Below, one piece after another: positions 1 through 8,730 of a stretch of 64,000 nt of DNA; position 1 is the first letter of the stretch; each line of letters starts with the position of its first letter. The position numbers were made by a program, and so were the translations under genes. The notes beneath the pieces were generated by a model. It searched no databases, was not told where the DNA came from, and worked only from the letters and a program-made list of their open reading frames with translations. Location of the stretch: contig CAKSZJ010000012.1 of the NCBI GenBank assembly GCA_934525595.1, forward strand, positions 28,269-92,268, written 5' to 3'. This DNA comes from an uncultured Chiayiivirga sp. (GTDB lineage: Bacteria; Pseudomonadota; Gammaproteobacteria; Xanthomonadales; Xanthomonadaceae).

Positions 1-407
1 TGTTCAAACTTGCCGTGGATGCTGTCGGCTATGGCGACTTCACCCGCGCCAAGCGGGGCAGCGGCACGGACCCCGCCAACCGCTTCCTGGACCATGGCAA
101 CTATCTGGCCTATGGCCTTGGCGCGACAGCCACCTGGGTGCTCGGCTTGCCGCACGGGTTGGCCATATTGCACGGCAAAACCCGACGCGGCGGCCTGGTG
201 TTCGACGTTGCCGATCTGGTCAAGGACGCCAGCATCCTGCCGCAAGCCTTCCTCTCGGCCATGCGCGGCGACGACGAGCAGCAGTTCCGCCGCAATTGCA
301 TCGAAGCGTTGACGCACAGCGAATCGCTGGACTTCATGATCGACACGATCAAAGCCATCGCGCTCGATACCGCCTCACGGACCAGCAAAGCGGACTCATC
401 GGCATGA
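1..407 (+). CDS. cas1: Type I-F CRISPR integrase Cas1, C-terminal part
   Basis: The reading frame is open from base 3 and ends with TGA at 405-407, so the last 134 residues are visible and the N-terminus lies outside the window. Cas1 is the metal-dependent integrase that inserts new spacers at the leader end of the array, working with the Cas2 domain of Cas2-3 in type I-F systems. The fragment holds the segment NYLAYGLGATATWVLGLPHG followed by LHGKTRRGGLVFDVADLV. The His (fragment residue 57) and Asp (residue 71) lie 14 residues apart, as the metal ligands do in I-F Cas1 proteins. The stop codon overlaps the cas3 start (ATGA), so the two genes are translationally coupled. The family assignment is secure. 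Only the truncation by the window edge limits the description. Confidence 0.95.
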   Translation, partial: FKLAVDAVGYGDFTRAKRGSGTDPANRFLDHGNYLAYGLGATATWVLGLPHGLAILHGKTRRGGLVFDVADLVKDASILPQAFLSAMRGDDEQQFRRNCIEALTHSESLDFMIDTIKAIALDTASRTSKADSSA

Positions 408-3400
408 ACATCCTGCTGGTGGCCCAATGCGACAAGCGTGCGCTCTCCGAAACCCGCCGCATCCTCGATCAATTCGCCGAACGTCGCGGAGATCGCACCT
501 GGCAAACGCCGATCACCGAGGCCGGCCTGGAGACCCTGCGCAAGCTATTGCGCAAGACCGCGCGCAAGAACACCGCCGTCGCCTGCCACTGGATACGTGG
601 CCGCGATCATTCCGAATTGCTGTGGATCGTCGGTGATGCGCGTCGATTCAACGCAGAAGGGGCCGTCCCCACCAACACCACCGTGCGCAACGTCTTGCGC
701 CGCGAAGACGAGAACGACTGGCACAGTGCGCAGGACATCCGCCTGCTCGCACAACTGGCCGCGCTGCTGCACGATCTCGGCAAGGCCAGCGTGGCCTTTC
801 AGGAGCGATTGAAGGGGGTTCGCACCGAGCGCAACCGCTATCGCCACGAGTGGGTGTCATTGCGACTGTTCCAGGCCTTCGTCGGAGATGACGACGACGG
901 AGGCTGGCTGCAGCGGCTGGCCAATGTGGATGTCTGCGACGAACAGGCATGGACCTCGCCAGACCGCTACCAGCGCGACGGACTGGATGCCCGCGATCCT
1001 TATCCGTTCAAGCGCATGCCGCCCGTTGCAGCGGCCATCGGCTGGCTGATCGTGAGTCATCACCGGCTTCCCGCCGCACCGCCCAAGCCCCTGGGCAATG
1101 AAAAGATCAGGTGGGGAAAGCGCGTCAACCATTTCGAACAGGGCTGGCTGCGCTCACCGCTGGAGCACGTTTGTCACGAATGGAACGAACTGGAAACTCC
1201 TTCCACCCGCGAGGAGATCGAACCGTACTGGAATCCCGGGGGCATTCTTCCCGTCATCGACGCGACCTGGCGCAAGCAGGCCGCACGCATCGCCAAACGC
1301 CTGCTGGAGCGATGCCATGCGCGCACAGGTGATGCTCCCTGGATGGAAAATCTCTACGTCATGCATCTGGCCCGCCTGTGCCTGATGCTGGCCGACCATG
1401 ACTACTCGCGCCTTGGTGTGGATAGTGACGGAAGGCATGTCGAAGCGCGACGCGCTTTCATGCGCGAGGATCAAACGCTGTACGCCAATACCCGCAAGCC
1501 GCGCGGCTCGGCCACTTCCGTTCCCAATCAGTCACTGCTGGAACACCTGCTCGGCGTAGGTCACACCGCTGGCCTGGTAGCACATGCCCTGCCGGGTTTC
1601 GAGCACCACCTTCCCCGGCTCGCCAACCATCGCGGCCTGCGCAAGCGAAGCACCGACCCGCGCTTCGCGTGGCAGGACAAAGCCTTCGACGCCGCCACAG
1701 CGATGCGCGAAACCGCCGCCGGGCAGGGTGCCTTCGTCGTCAACATGGCTTCCACCGGCTGCGGCAAGACGCTGGCCAATGCCCGCATCCTGTACGCACT
1801 CGCCGACCCGCAACGCGGTCTGCGCGCCAGCTACGCGCTGGGCCTGCGCACCCTCACACTGCAAACCGGACGCAGTTACCGCAAGGATTTGCATCTGGGC
1901 GAAGACGAGCTGGCGGTATTGGTTGGTGGCTCGGCCAGCCGCGCCTTGTTCGAGTTCCACGAGCAGCAGGCCGAATCTTCCGGCTCGGCATCACAGCAAG
2001 CACTGCTGGAAGAAGACAGTCACGTGCTCTACGACGGCAATGAAACCCACCACCCCCTGCTGTCACGCGCCCTTGCCGATAGAGACATCCGCAAACTGAT
2101 CTCCGCACCCATGCTGGTCTGCACCGTCGATCACCTGGCGCCGGCCACCGAAAGCCTGCGTGCCGGCCGCCAGATCGCCCCAATGCTGCGCCTGATGAGC
2201 AGCGATCTTGTTCTGGACGAACTGGACGACTACGACCTCGATGATCTTCCCGCACTGACCCGCCTGATGCACTGGGCGGGAATGCTGGGTACACGCGTGA
2301 TTTTGTCCTCGGCGACGCTGCCGCCCGCATTGCTGGAAGGCATGTTCCAGTCCTATCGGGCGGGACGAAGGATGTATCGCCGCAATCGTGGACCCGACGG
2401 GGGAAGCGAGGCTTGCGTGGAAGTGCCATGCCTGTGGGTGGACGAGTTCGGAAAGCCGTTGTCACACGCCTGCCCGGACGCATCGACATTTGCCAATGCC
2501 CACGCCCGTTTCGTCGATCAGCGCATACGAAAACTCGAAGCGCATGAACCACTTCGCATCGTGCAACTCTGGCCGCTCTCCATCGCCACCAACCAGAAGC
2601 AGGATGTCATTCGCACGCAATTCGCCGCACAGGTGCGCAAGGCCTGCGTGGCGATGCATCACGCCCATGCGCGACACGATGTCATTACCGGTCAGCGTGT
2701 GAGCTTCGGCCTGGTACGCATGGCGAACATCGACCCAATCCTCGATGTGGCACGCGAACTGCATCGTCTCGGCGCATTGGATGGCATGCACATCCATCTA
2801 TGCATCTATCACGCACGCTTCCCGCTGGCGCAGCGTTCTGCCATCGAGCGCATGCTTGATACCGTCTTCGATCGGCGCAATGCAGAGGTCGTCTGGCAGC
2901 ACCCATCGGTTCGCACCGCGATCGACAGCGTGCCCAACAGCGAGCACATGTTCGTGGTGCTCGCGTCTCCTGTCTGTGAAGTCGGCAGGGACTGGTGCGC
3001 GGACTGGGCGGTTGCCGAGCCATCGTCGATGCGCTCGCTGATCCAGCTTGCCGGGCGCGTGCAGCGTCACCGCCGCGAGCCACCGGCCTCGGCCAACGTG
3101 GTGGTCTTCGACACCAACATCAAGGCGCTGGAAACGGCGGGCACGGGAAAACCCGCGTTCTGGCGGCCCGGCTTCGAGGATGGCGACCGCTTCCTGCTGG
3201 CTTCCCATCGCCTCCACGCCCTTTGGCCCGATGCGGACGGGAAGCGCATCGATGCAATTGCCCGCATCCGTGCGCGTCCCGCGCCGGAACGGCACCCGGC
3301 ATGCAACTGGATCGATCTCGAACACGCACGCATGGACGCGGCGATGCAGCCGCTGCCCGAAACCACGCCCCTCCCAGCACCCACGTCGGGACGCCGTCGC

Positions 3401-3844
3401 GCCGGTTCCAGCGGACACGCCTGGCAGTGGCAGCGCGACCTTGCCGCCCCCGGCTGGCAATTCCCGCAAGCCATGCTGCTCGGCGTACTCGCACAGCAAC
3501 AGCCCTTCCGCGAGGACAATCACCCCCGTACCACGCTGGTGTTCCTGCCCGACGAAGACGAGGGCACCCTGGTCATGCATCGAGTCGAAGACAAACTGGA
3601 GAACGCCGGACAAAGCCCGTTTGTGGAAGCCGCCCGCTACGACATTTCCCTCGGCCCGCCGAGCGGCGTCCTTCCGTGGGGGTTGATGGACTTTCCGCAC
3701 CTGATGGAGCGGCTGCGCGAACTGGCCGAAGCCGAAGACATTTCGCTGCACGATGCGGCGTGCAGGTTCACCACTGTCCAAGTACGTTCAAGCGACCAGG
3801 GCTGGCTCTGGCACCCGTGGCTGGGCATCACACCCCGCCGCTGA
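404..3844 (+). CDS. cas3: Type I-F Cas2-Cas3 fusion helicase-nuclease
   Basis: This 1146-residue protein degrades DNA found by the Csy complex and also takes part in spacer acquisition. The start is the ATG that overlaps the cas1 stop. The first ~95 residues form the Cas2-like domain (MNILLVAQCDKRAL). The HD nuclease follows, with LLHDLGKAS placing the HD pair at residues 123-124. Helicase motif I is STGCGKT (450-456), motif II is DELDDYD (605-611), motif III is SSATLP (from 635), and QLAGRVQRHRR (881 onward) is motif VI. The length fits I-F Cas3 proteins, which carry the Cas2 fusion. It is co-operonic with cas1. A toxin gene on the opposite strand begins 8 bases after its stop and separates it from the csy genes. 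No broken motif is seen, so it looks functional. Confidence 0.96.
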   Translation: MNILLVAQCDKRALSETRRILDQFAERRGDRTWQTPITEAGLETLRKLLRKTARKNTAVACHWIRGRDHSELLWIVGDARRFNAEGAVPTNTTVRNVLRREDENDWHSAQDIRLLAQLAALLHDLGKASVAFQERLKGVRTERNRYRHEWVSLRLFQAFVGDDDDGGWLQRLANVDVCDEQAWTSPDRYQRDGLDARDPYPFKRMPPVAAAIGWLIVSHHRLPAAPPKPLGNEKIRWGKRVNHFEQGWLRSPLEHVCHEWNELETPSTREEIEPYWNPGGILPVIDATWRKQAARIAKRLLERCHARTGDAPWMENLYVMHLARLCLMLADHDYSRLGVDSDGRHVEARRAFMREDQTLYANTRKPRGSATSVPNQSLLEHLLGVGHTAGLVAHALPGFEHHLPRLANHRGLRKRSTDPRFAWQDKAFDAATAMRETAAGQGAFVVNMASTGCGKTLANARILYALADPQRGLRASYALGLRTLTLQTGRSYRKDLHLGEDELAVLVGGSASRALFEFHEQQAESSGSASQQALLEEDSHVLYDGNETHHPLLSRALADRDIRKLISAPMLVCTVDHLAPATESLRAGRQIAPMLRLMSSDLVLDELDDYDLDDLPALTRLMHWAGMLGTRVILSSATLPPALLEGMFQSYRAGRRMYRRNRGPDGGSEACVEVPCLWVDEFGKPLSHACPDASTFANAHARFVDQRIRKLEAHEPLRIVQLWPLSIATNQKQDVIRTQFAAQVRKACVAMHHAHARHDVITGQRVSFGLVRMANIDPILDVARELHRLGALDGMHIHLCIYHARFPLAQRSAIERMLDTVFDRRNAEVVWQHPSVRTAIDSVPNSEHMFVVLASPVCEVGRDWCADWAVAEPSSMRSLIQLAGRVQRHRREPPASANVVVFDTNIKALETAGTGKPAFWRPGFEDGDRFLLASHRLHALWPDADGKRIDAIARIRARPAPERHPACNWIDLEHARMDAAMQPLPETTPLPAPTSGRRRAGSSGHAWQWQRDLAAPGWQFPQAMLLGVLAQQQPFREDNHPRTTLVFLPDEDEGTLVMHRVEDKLENAGQSPFVEAARYDISLGPPSGVLPWGLMDFPHLMERLRELAEAEDISLHDAACRFTTVQVRSSDQGWLWHPWLGITPRR

Positions 3845-3852
3845 CCCTGTGC

Positions 3853-4269
3853 TCAACGCCAAGGGTCGATCACGTCGATGTCGCAACCCTCGAAGTCCCG
3901 CACGTTGCGGGTTGCCAGCATCGCGCCACGTGAGTGCACGATGCCTGCGATCATGGCATCCGGCTGCTTGACCGGACGCCCCTGCAAGCGACGCATGGCG
4001 GTGAACGCGGCATAGGCATCCGCCGCATCACTGTCATAGGGCAACACGCGACCGGCCATGTCCGTGGTGAAGATGGCCTCCACCTCCTGCAACAGGCTTT
4101 CACGACGACGGCCCGCCGGAAGGATGCGCACGCCGTAGAGCATTTCGCCATGCGAAATCGCAGTCGTGAACAACGCCTCTGCCGCCTGCCGCTCCAACCA
4201 TGCCACCACCCTCGGCTCCGGCACCGGGCGGAGCAATTCGGACAGCACGTTGGTGTCCAGCACGATCAC
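3853..4269 (-). CDS. PIN-domain toxin, VapC/FitB type
   Basis: A 138-residue PIN-domain ribonuclease of the FitB/VapC family. Acidic residues that fit the metal site are D5 (VLDTNVLSEL), E42 (SHGEMLYG), D104 (KQPDAMIAG) and D125 (ATRNVRDF). It starts with GTG at 4267-4269. In the ancestral frame the antitoxin stop TGA would overlap this start as GTGA, the usual coupling in vapBC/fitAB pairs. The gene lies tail to tail with cas3, inside a type I-F locus that is otherwise on the plus strand, so the pair was probably acquired by insertion between cas3 and csy1. Such toxins cleave tRNA or other RNA when the antitoxin is lost, but the target here cannot be told. Its antitoxin partner has a frameshift near its end. 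Confidence 0.9.
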   Translation of the reverse strand: MIVLDTNVLSELLRPVPEPRVVAWLERQAAEALFTTAISHGEMLYGVRILPAGRRRESLLQEVEAIFTTDMAGRVLPYDSDAADAYAAFTAMRRLQGRPVKQPDAMIAGIVHSRGAMLATRNVRDFEGCDIDVIDPWR

Positions 4270-4534
4270 TCATCGTACCCGGGCTGCTGAAATCCGGCGG
4301 CTCACGCATCGGCTCACGCTCCGGCAGCTCCAGCTCGACGCCACCAAACCGTTCCACCCGGGCGCGAATCGCCCTGACCAGTGCGGCCCCGGTATTGGCT
4401 CCAGCAGGCGCACTCAGCGCCGAGCGCAGGATGCTCCGAGCTTCCTCCTCCATCGAACGCCCATGCTGCGCCGCCCGCACACGCAGGCGCGCCTTCACGT
4501 CGTCATCGAGGTTGCGGATGGTCATGGTGGCCAT
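4266..4534 (-). pseudogene. FitA/VapB-type ribbon-helix-helix antitoxin, frameshifted at its 3' end
   Basis: From ATG 4532-4534 the frame encodes MATMTIRNLDDDVKARLRVR and EEEARSILRSAL, typical of the FitA/VapB ribbon-helix-helix antitoxins that bind the operon promoter and wrap the toxin. AGAGGG lies 7-12 bases upstream and supports this start over the upstream ATGs at 4570 and 4660. Homologues end just before the toxin start. Here the literal frame passes PDFSSPG and runs on, out of phase with the toxin, to a stop near 4100, giving 144 residues. One base restored near 4277-4283 would give Tyr-Asp-Glu-stop at 4277-4266 and a GTGA overlap with the toxin start. I therefore read this as a one-base deletion that alters the toxin-binding C-terminus. 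A sequencing error is the main alternative. Confidence 0.7.
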
Positions 4535-4587
4535 GGGGATGCCCTCTGAAAATGACTGCAATGCTTTCATTGTAGTCACTCCATCCA

Positions 4588-4656
4588 CGAAAAAGCTGCC
4601 TTCGCGGCAGAAATACCGCCATTCCATTCTTCTGAGCTGCTTCTTCAGCAGTACAG
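4588..4656 (-). ncRNA. Crosstalk mini-array: two CRISPR-repeat-like hairpins flanking a pseudo-spacer (CreA/CreR-like)
   Basis: On the minus strand, 4656-4629 reads CTGTA, stem CTGCT, loop GAAGA, stem AGCAG, then CTCAGAAG. The array repeat reads GTTCG, CTGCC, GCACA, GGCAG, CTCAGAAA. The match is 19 of 28 bases, the 8-base crRNA handle is conserved at 7 of 8, and the stem change is compensated (C:G to T:A). After a 13-base pseudo-spacer (AATGGAATGGCGG, 4628-4616) a second hairpin follows at 4610-4596: CTGCC, GCGAA, GGCAG, with a stem identical to the array repeat. Cas6f recognises exactly this 5-bp stem and 5-base loop, so it could process such an RNA. The order repeat-like, short spacer, repeat-like is that of the CreA antitoxin RNA and of CreR/crRNA-like regulators. 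Function is inferred. An alternative is a tandem-duplicated operator of the antitoxin. Confidence 0.6.
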
Positions 4657-4668
4657 CCATTCCATTGG
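4656..4668 (-). promoter_or_regulatory. Candidate target site of the mini-array: CC PAM plus 11-base seed match
   Basis: On the minus strand 4668-4656 reads CC followed by AATGGAATGGC. The 11 bases are identical to the first 11 bases of the pseudo-spacer at 4628-4618, and CC is the type I-F PAM in the correct place, directly 5' of the protospacer. After base 11, bases 13-15 also match. A partial seed match of this kind allows Csy-complex binding without target cleavage in the known CreTA/CreR systems. The site lies next to CATAAT (4677-4672), a possible -10 element for minus-strand transcription of the mini-array and the toxin-antitoxin pair. It is also about 105 bases upstream of csy1 on the other strand. 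Either promoter could be repressed. Confidence 0.55.
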
Positions 4669-4772
4669 TTAATTATGGTACTGTCATCCGTGCTCAGCAG
4701 CAAGCATGCCATCTCACCCAATGAGACAGCCTTCTCTTACAACACCAGCACCACCCAACCCGAGGCCGAGGA

Positions 4773-6125
4773 ATGACCGAACTGACAGAGAGAGGAAAAC
4801 TGTTCCGCGCCGCCATCACCGGCTTCATCGACGCCCGGCGGGAAGCCAAGCTGAAAGACAAGGAAGACGATGCCGGGGCAGCTTCAAAGTACGAATACGC
4901 CACCTGGCTGGCTGATGCCGCCCGCCGTGTCGGCCAGATCCAGGCCGTCACCCATGTGTTGAAGGCCACCCATCCGGACGCGCGCGGCAGCAGCCTGCAT
5001 ATCCAGCCTGCCAACCTGCCCCGGCGCGACGAAATCGGCAGCCACGTCCTCGGTGCCGATTTCGTTGAGGATGTAGTTGGCAATGCCGCGGCGCTGGACG
5101 TGTTCAAGTTCCTGCGCACCGAAGTGGACGGCAAACGCCTACTGGACTGGATGCAGACCAACGACACCGATCTGAAAGCCGCGCTTTCCGCTGATACCGA
5201 AATCGCTACGCAGTGGATGAGCGCTTTCACATCCTTGATGCGCCAGGAAGAAAGCGCCACCACGCACCCCATGGCAAAACAGGTCTACTGGCTCTGTGGC
5301 AACGATCCTCTGGAAGACGATCAGTACCACCTGCTGCAACCCATGTTCTCCAGCTCGTTGGCGCATGCCGTGCATGCCGACATACAGGACGCACGGTTCG
5401 GCGAAGCCAACAAACAGGCACGCACGGCATTCCGGCAAAAGCAGCCTTCCGAAGTCGTCTACCGCGACTACCGCAACCTGGTCGCGCGCAAGCTCGGCGG
5501 TACCAAGCCACACAATATCAGTCAGCTCAACAGCGAGCGCCACGGCATAAACTACCTGCTTCCCTCATTGCCACCGTCCGCGCGGAAGCCATCCGGCATG
5601 AACCTGCTCAAGCAGGCGTCCGCCTTCGATAGCCTGATCTGGTTTGGCGGGATGCGCGAACTGGTACGTACGCTGATCGAATTCCTCGACGACGATCCCC
5701 CGCCAACGATGGAAACCCGAAAGCGGCGGGAAACCATCGAACAGGCCATTGCAGGTGAGTTGGCGATGTTCGGTGTCGCCGTGCGCGGCCAGTACACCGC
5801 CGGGTGGACACGCGACCCGGCCTGCCGTCTTCCCGAATGCGAGCAACTGTGGCTCGACCCGGATCGCGTCGAACTGCCGGTACGCAACGACCCGGAAAAC
5901 CCGCAATGGGCGCAAGAAGACGAAGCCTTCAATGCCGCCTACGAAATGGGGGACTGGCCGAACGCGGTTGCCGAGCGATTCGGCAACTGGCTCAACGCGC
6001 GCCTGCACAAGGCCGGATTGCTGGACGCCTCCCTGCCCGAACGCAACCACTGGGCAGGGACCGCAATCCTCGACGTCACTTGGCCGGTGCCGATGAAACG
6101 CCGAGCGACGGGAGGTGTGGCATGA
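4773..6125 (+). CDS. csy1: Csy1 (Cas8f), large subunit of the type I-F surveillance complex
   Basis: A 450-residue protein that starts MTELTERGKLFRAAITGFID and carries the Csy1 features DDAGAASKYEYATWLADAAR and RNLVARKLGGTKPHNISQLN. Csy1 (Cas8f) forms a heterodimer with Csy2 at the 5' handle of the crRNA and helps to read the CC PAM. GAGG sits immediately before the start ATG. The gene heads a four-gene operon (csy1, csy2, csy3, cas6f) that ends at the array, and its stop overlaps the csy2 start as ATGA. A toxin-antitoxin pair and a repeat-like mini-array lie in the 238 bases upstream, so this operon must have its own promoter rather than run on from cas3. Length and motifs are normal for the family. 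Confidence 0.95.
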   Translation: MTELTERGKLFRAAITGFIDARREAKLKDKEDDAGAASKYEYATWLADAARRVGQIQAVTHVLKATHPDARGSSLHIQPANLPRRDEIGSHVLGADFVEDVVGNAAALDVFKFLRTEVDGKRLLDWMQTNDTDLKAALSADTEIATQWMSAFTSLMRQEESATTHPMAKQVYWLCGNDPLEDDQYHLLQPMFSSSLAHAVHADIQDARFGEANKQARTAFRQKQPSEVVYRDYRNLVARKLGGTKPHNISQLNSERHGINYLLPSLPPSARKPSGMNLLKQASAFDSLIWFGGMRELVRTLIEFLDDDPPPTMETRKRRETIEQAIAGELAMFGVAVRGQYTAGWTRDPACRLPECEQLWLDPDRVELPVRNDPENPQWAQEDEAFNAAYEMGDWPNAVAERFGNWLNARLHKAGLLDASLPERNHWAGTAILDVTWPVPMKRRATGGVA

Positions 6126-7090
6126 GCACCTGCCCGAGGTTCACCCATCTGCTGGTAGTGCCACACCTGCACGTCCAGAACGCCAATGCCATCTCCAGCC
6201 CGCTGACCCACGGCTTCCCGTCGATGACCGCCTTCCTCGGGTTGATGTGGGCATTGGAACGCAAAGCATGCAGCCTTGGCATCGACCGGATGGCCTTCAA
6301 TGCCGTGGGCGTGGTCAGCCACGGCTGGCAGGAACAAGTAACCGAAGGAGGTTTCGTCAAATCGTTCCGGCTCACCCGCAACCCGGTGGACAAGGACGGC
6401 AGTACCACCGCCATCGTCGAAGAAGGCCGCATCCATCTCGACCTGAGCCTTGTCTTTGCACTGAACGCCGAAGATTGGCCCGAAGACCAGCGCCAATCCG
6501 ACGTATCCACAATTGCCAACCTGATTTCAGGCATGCGCATTGCTGGCGGCACCGTGCTTGCGCCAGACAAACCGCGGCAGCGCCGCTATCAACCTTTCCT
6601 TGCAGACTTCACTGGCGATGGCAACAACCGACACCGCAACTTCCGTGAAGCCTGCGTGCGCTTGCTCCCCGGCTCGGCCCTGGTGGCACGCGACGACCTG
6701 ATCGACCAGAGGCTTTCGCAATTGCAGGCCAGCAATCCGACAGCAACTCGCCTGGATGCCTGGCTGTCACTGTCACGAACCGACTGGCATTACACCGATG
6801 GCGGCTGGCAAGGCAGCCGCCGGAAGGGCAGCGGCTGGATCGTCCCGATCCCGGTCGGCTACGGCGCAGTGTCGGCACTGCATCCCGCCGGAAGCGTGCG
6901 CAACGCCCGCGACGGCAAAACCCCTTTCTGTTTCGTCGAAAGCCTGTATTCGGCAGGTGAATGGATCGGCCCGCATCGCCTGCATTCGCCGCAACAACTG
7001 CTCTGGTACGCCGACAGCCGGCCCGGTGATGGTCTGTACCGCTGCCGCAACGACTACACACCCGCCATCGCATCCATCGATACGCCCTGA
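6122..7090 (+). CDS. csy2: Csy2 (Cas5f) subunit of the type I-F surveillance complex
   Basis: The 322-residue product begins [20 protein letters not shown] and continues with [20 protein letters not shown], the conserved N-terminus of Csy2. Csy2 is the Cas5-type subunit that caps the 8-base 5' handle of the crRNA (CUCAGAAA in this locus) and pairs with Csy1. The ATG overlaps the csy1 stop (ATGA), which indicates translational coupling and equal dosage of the two subunits. The gene is followed after 34 bases by csy3. Longer forms of this frame extend upstream within csy1 and are not needed. There is no sign of damage, and the assignment is secure. Confidence 0.94.
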   Translation: MSTCPRFTHLLVVPHLHVQNANAISSPLTHGFPSMTAFLGLMWALERKACSLGIDRMAFNAVGVVSHGWQEQVTEGGFVKSFRLTRNPVDKDGSTTAIVEEGRIHLDLSLVFALNAEDWPEDQRQSDVSTIANLISGMRIAGGTVLAPDKPRQRRYQPFLADFTGDGNNRHRNFREACVRLLPGSALVARDDLIDQRLSQLQASNPTATRLDAWLSLSRTDWHYTDGGWQGSRRKGSGWIVPIPVGYGAVSALHPAGSVRNARDGKTPFCFVESLYSAGEWIGPHRLHSPQQLLWYADSRPGDGLYRCRNDYTPAIASIDTP

Positions 7091-7124
7091 ACATCCCTGC
7101 ATTCCATACGACAAGGACTCCATC

Positions 7125-8159
7125 ATGAGCAAGCAAGTCACCAAGACCGCATCCGTTCTCTCCTTCGAACGCAAGCTCGACCCGTCCGATGCGCTGTTTT
7201 TTTCTGGCACGTGGGCATCCCGCGACAACGCCGCGAACTGGCCCGCCGTATCGATCCATGAAAAGTCCGTGCGCGGCACGATTTCCAACCGCCTCAAGAC
7301 CGCCGGACAGGATCCGGCCAAGCTCGATGCCGCCATCCAGAACCCTAACCTGCAAACCGTGGATGTCGCCGCCCTGCCCGCCAATTCAGATGCCGACACG
7401 TTGAAGGTTCGCTTCACCCTGCGCGTACTCGGCGGTACCGGCCAGCCGTCTGCCTGCAACGACGCCGCCTATCGTGAAAAACTGTTCGCCGCCGTTGGCG
7501 GCTATGTGCAGAAGCACGGTTTCACCGAGCTGGCACGACGCTACGCCGCCAACCTCGCCAATGGCCGCTTCCTGTGGCGCAACCGCATCGGTGCCGAGCA
7601 GGTGGAAGTGCAGGTGGCGCATCTCAAGGAGGGTGTCGCAGCGACTACCTGGACGTTCGATGCGTTGTCACACTCGTTGTCCGACCTCACCGCTCCCTCA
7701 GCGGAGGCAGCGAACGTACTGCAACTTGCCGACCTGATCGCTTCGGGACTGGCTGGCGACAACCATGTCCTGTTGCAGGTCACGGCATTCGTACGCCTCG
7801 GTGCGGGCCAGGAAGTGTTCCCTTCGCAAGAGCTGATCCTCGACCGCAGCCGTGGCGACAAGAGCAAGACGCTGTATCACGTGTCCGACGTTGCCGCGAT
7901 CCACTCGCAGAAGATCGGCAACGCCCTGCGCACCATCGACACCTGGTACCCGGAAGCCGCAGACAACGGTCCCATCGCCATCGAACCCTATGGTTCGGTC
8001 ACAACACAGGGCAAGGCGTACCGGCAGCCGAAGGAGAAGATGGATTTCTACAACCTGCTCGACAACTGGATCCTCAAGGACAAGGCACCCGAGCCGGAGC
8101 AACAGCACTTCGTCATCGCCACCCTGATCCGCGGCGGTGTGTTCGGCGAGGCGGGCTGA
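7125..8159 (+). CDS. csy3: Csy3 (Cas7f) backbone subunit of the type I-F surveillance complex
   Basis: A 344-residue protein starting [20 protein letters not shown], with the conserved [13 protein letters not shown] and [20 protein letters not shown] segments of Csy3. Six copies of Cas7f polymerise along the 32-base spacer part of the crRNA and hold it ready for target pairing. Most spacers in the array are 32 bases, which fits this backbone. ATG 7125 was chosen because it starts the conserved N-terminus and follows the csy2 stop by 34 bases. AAGGA lies 7-11 bases upstream. The gene lies third in the csy operon, with cas6f 4 bases downstream of its stop. Confidence 0.95.
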   Translation: MSKQVTKTASVLSFERKLDPSDALFFSGTWASRDNAANWPAVSIHEKSVRGTISNRLKTAGQDPAKLDAAIQNPNLQTVDVAALPANSDADTLKVRFTLRVLGGTGQPSACNDAAYREKLFAAVGGYVQKHGFTELARRYAANLANGRFLWRNRIGAEQVEVQVAHLKEGVAATTWTFDALSHSLSDLTAPSAEAANVLQLADLIASGLAGDNHVLLQVTAFVRLGAGQEVFPSQELILDRSRGDKSKTLYHVSDVAAIHSQKIGNALRTIDTWYPEAADNGPIAIEPYGSVTTQGKAYRQPKEKMDFYNLLDNWILKDKAPEPEQQHFVIATLIRGGVFGEAG

Positions 8160-8163
8160 AGCC

Positions 8164-8730
8164 ATGACCAGTCACTACATCGACCTGCGGGTGCTGCCCG
8201 ACCCGGAAACCAGTCCGGCACAGCTGTTGGGCACGCTATACGATCGACTACATCTGGCCCTGGTACAGCAGCGACTGGACACCTTGGGCGTCAGCTTCCC
8301 GCAATACAGCACCAACCCTCGTTCCATCGGAAGCGTACTGCGCCTGCACGGCAATGACGCATCCCTGCGCCACCTCATGCAAACCGACTGGCTCAAGGGT
8401 ATGCGCGATCATATCCGGATGTCGGAAGTCGCTCCTGCCCCGATGGATGCATCCCATCGCACCGTGCATCGCCGGCAATTCAAGACCAACGTCGAACGCA
8501 TGCGCCGTCGCCGCATGCGACGAAAGGATGAAACCCCAGAACAAGTCGCCGAAGCCATTCCATCCACCGTCGAGCGGCATCCCACCCTGCCCTACCTTCA
8601 CCTCCACAGCCGAAGCACCGGACAGCCGTTCCACCTGTTCATTGCTTTGGGATCGCTACAGCAGGAAGCCGTACCGGGGCGCTTCAATAGTCATGGTTTG
8701 AGCAGAACCACCACCATTCCGTGGTTTTGA
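8164..8730 (+). CDS. cas6f: Cas6f (Csy4) CRISPR RNA endoribonuclease
   Basis: The 188-residue enzyme cuts the array transcript at the base of the repeat stem (CTGCC/GGCAG) and stays bound to the 3' hairpin. It begins MTSHYIDLRVLPDPETSPAQ. A conserved His at residue 30 (DRLHLALVQQ) corresponds to catalytic His29 of the P. aeruginosa enzyme. The arginine-rich helix that enters the RNA major groove is present (RRQFKTNVERMRRRRMRRK). The C-terminal part has YLHLHSRSTGQPFHLFI, where the catalytic Ser/Tyr region is expected. It is the last gene of the csy operon, and its stop is 130 bases from the first repeat. Because it reads only a short stem-loop, it could also process the hairpins at 4588-4656. 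Confidence 0.94.
   Translation: MTSHYIDLRVLPDPETSPAQLLGTLYDRLHLALVQQRLDTLGVSFPQYSTNPRSIGSVLRLHGNDASLRHLMQTDWLKGMRDHIRMSEVAPAPMDASHRTVHRRQFKTNVERMRRRRMRRKDETPEQVAEAIPSTVERHPTLPYLHLHSRSTGQPFHLFIALGSLQQEAVPGRFNSHGLSRTTTIPWF

Noticed and set aside
4100..4660. A 186-residue antitoxin frame starting at 4660.
   Set aside because: The region before 4534 is the mini-array with two hairpins. A good ribosome binding site and the family N-terminus mark 4534 as the start.
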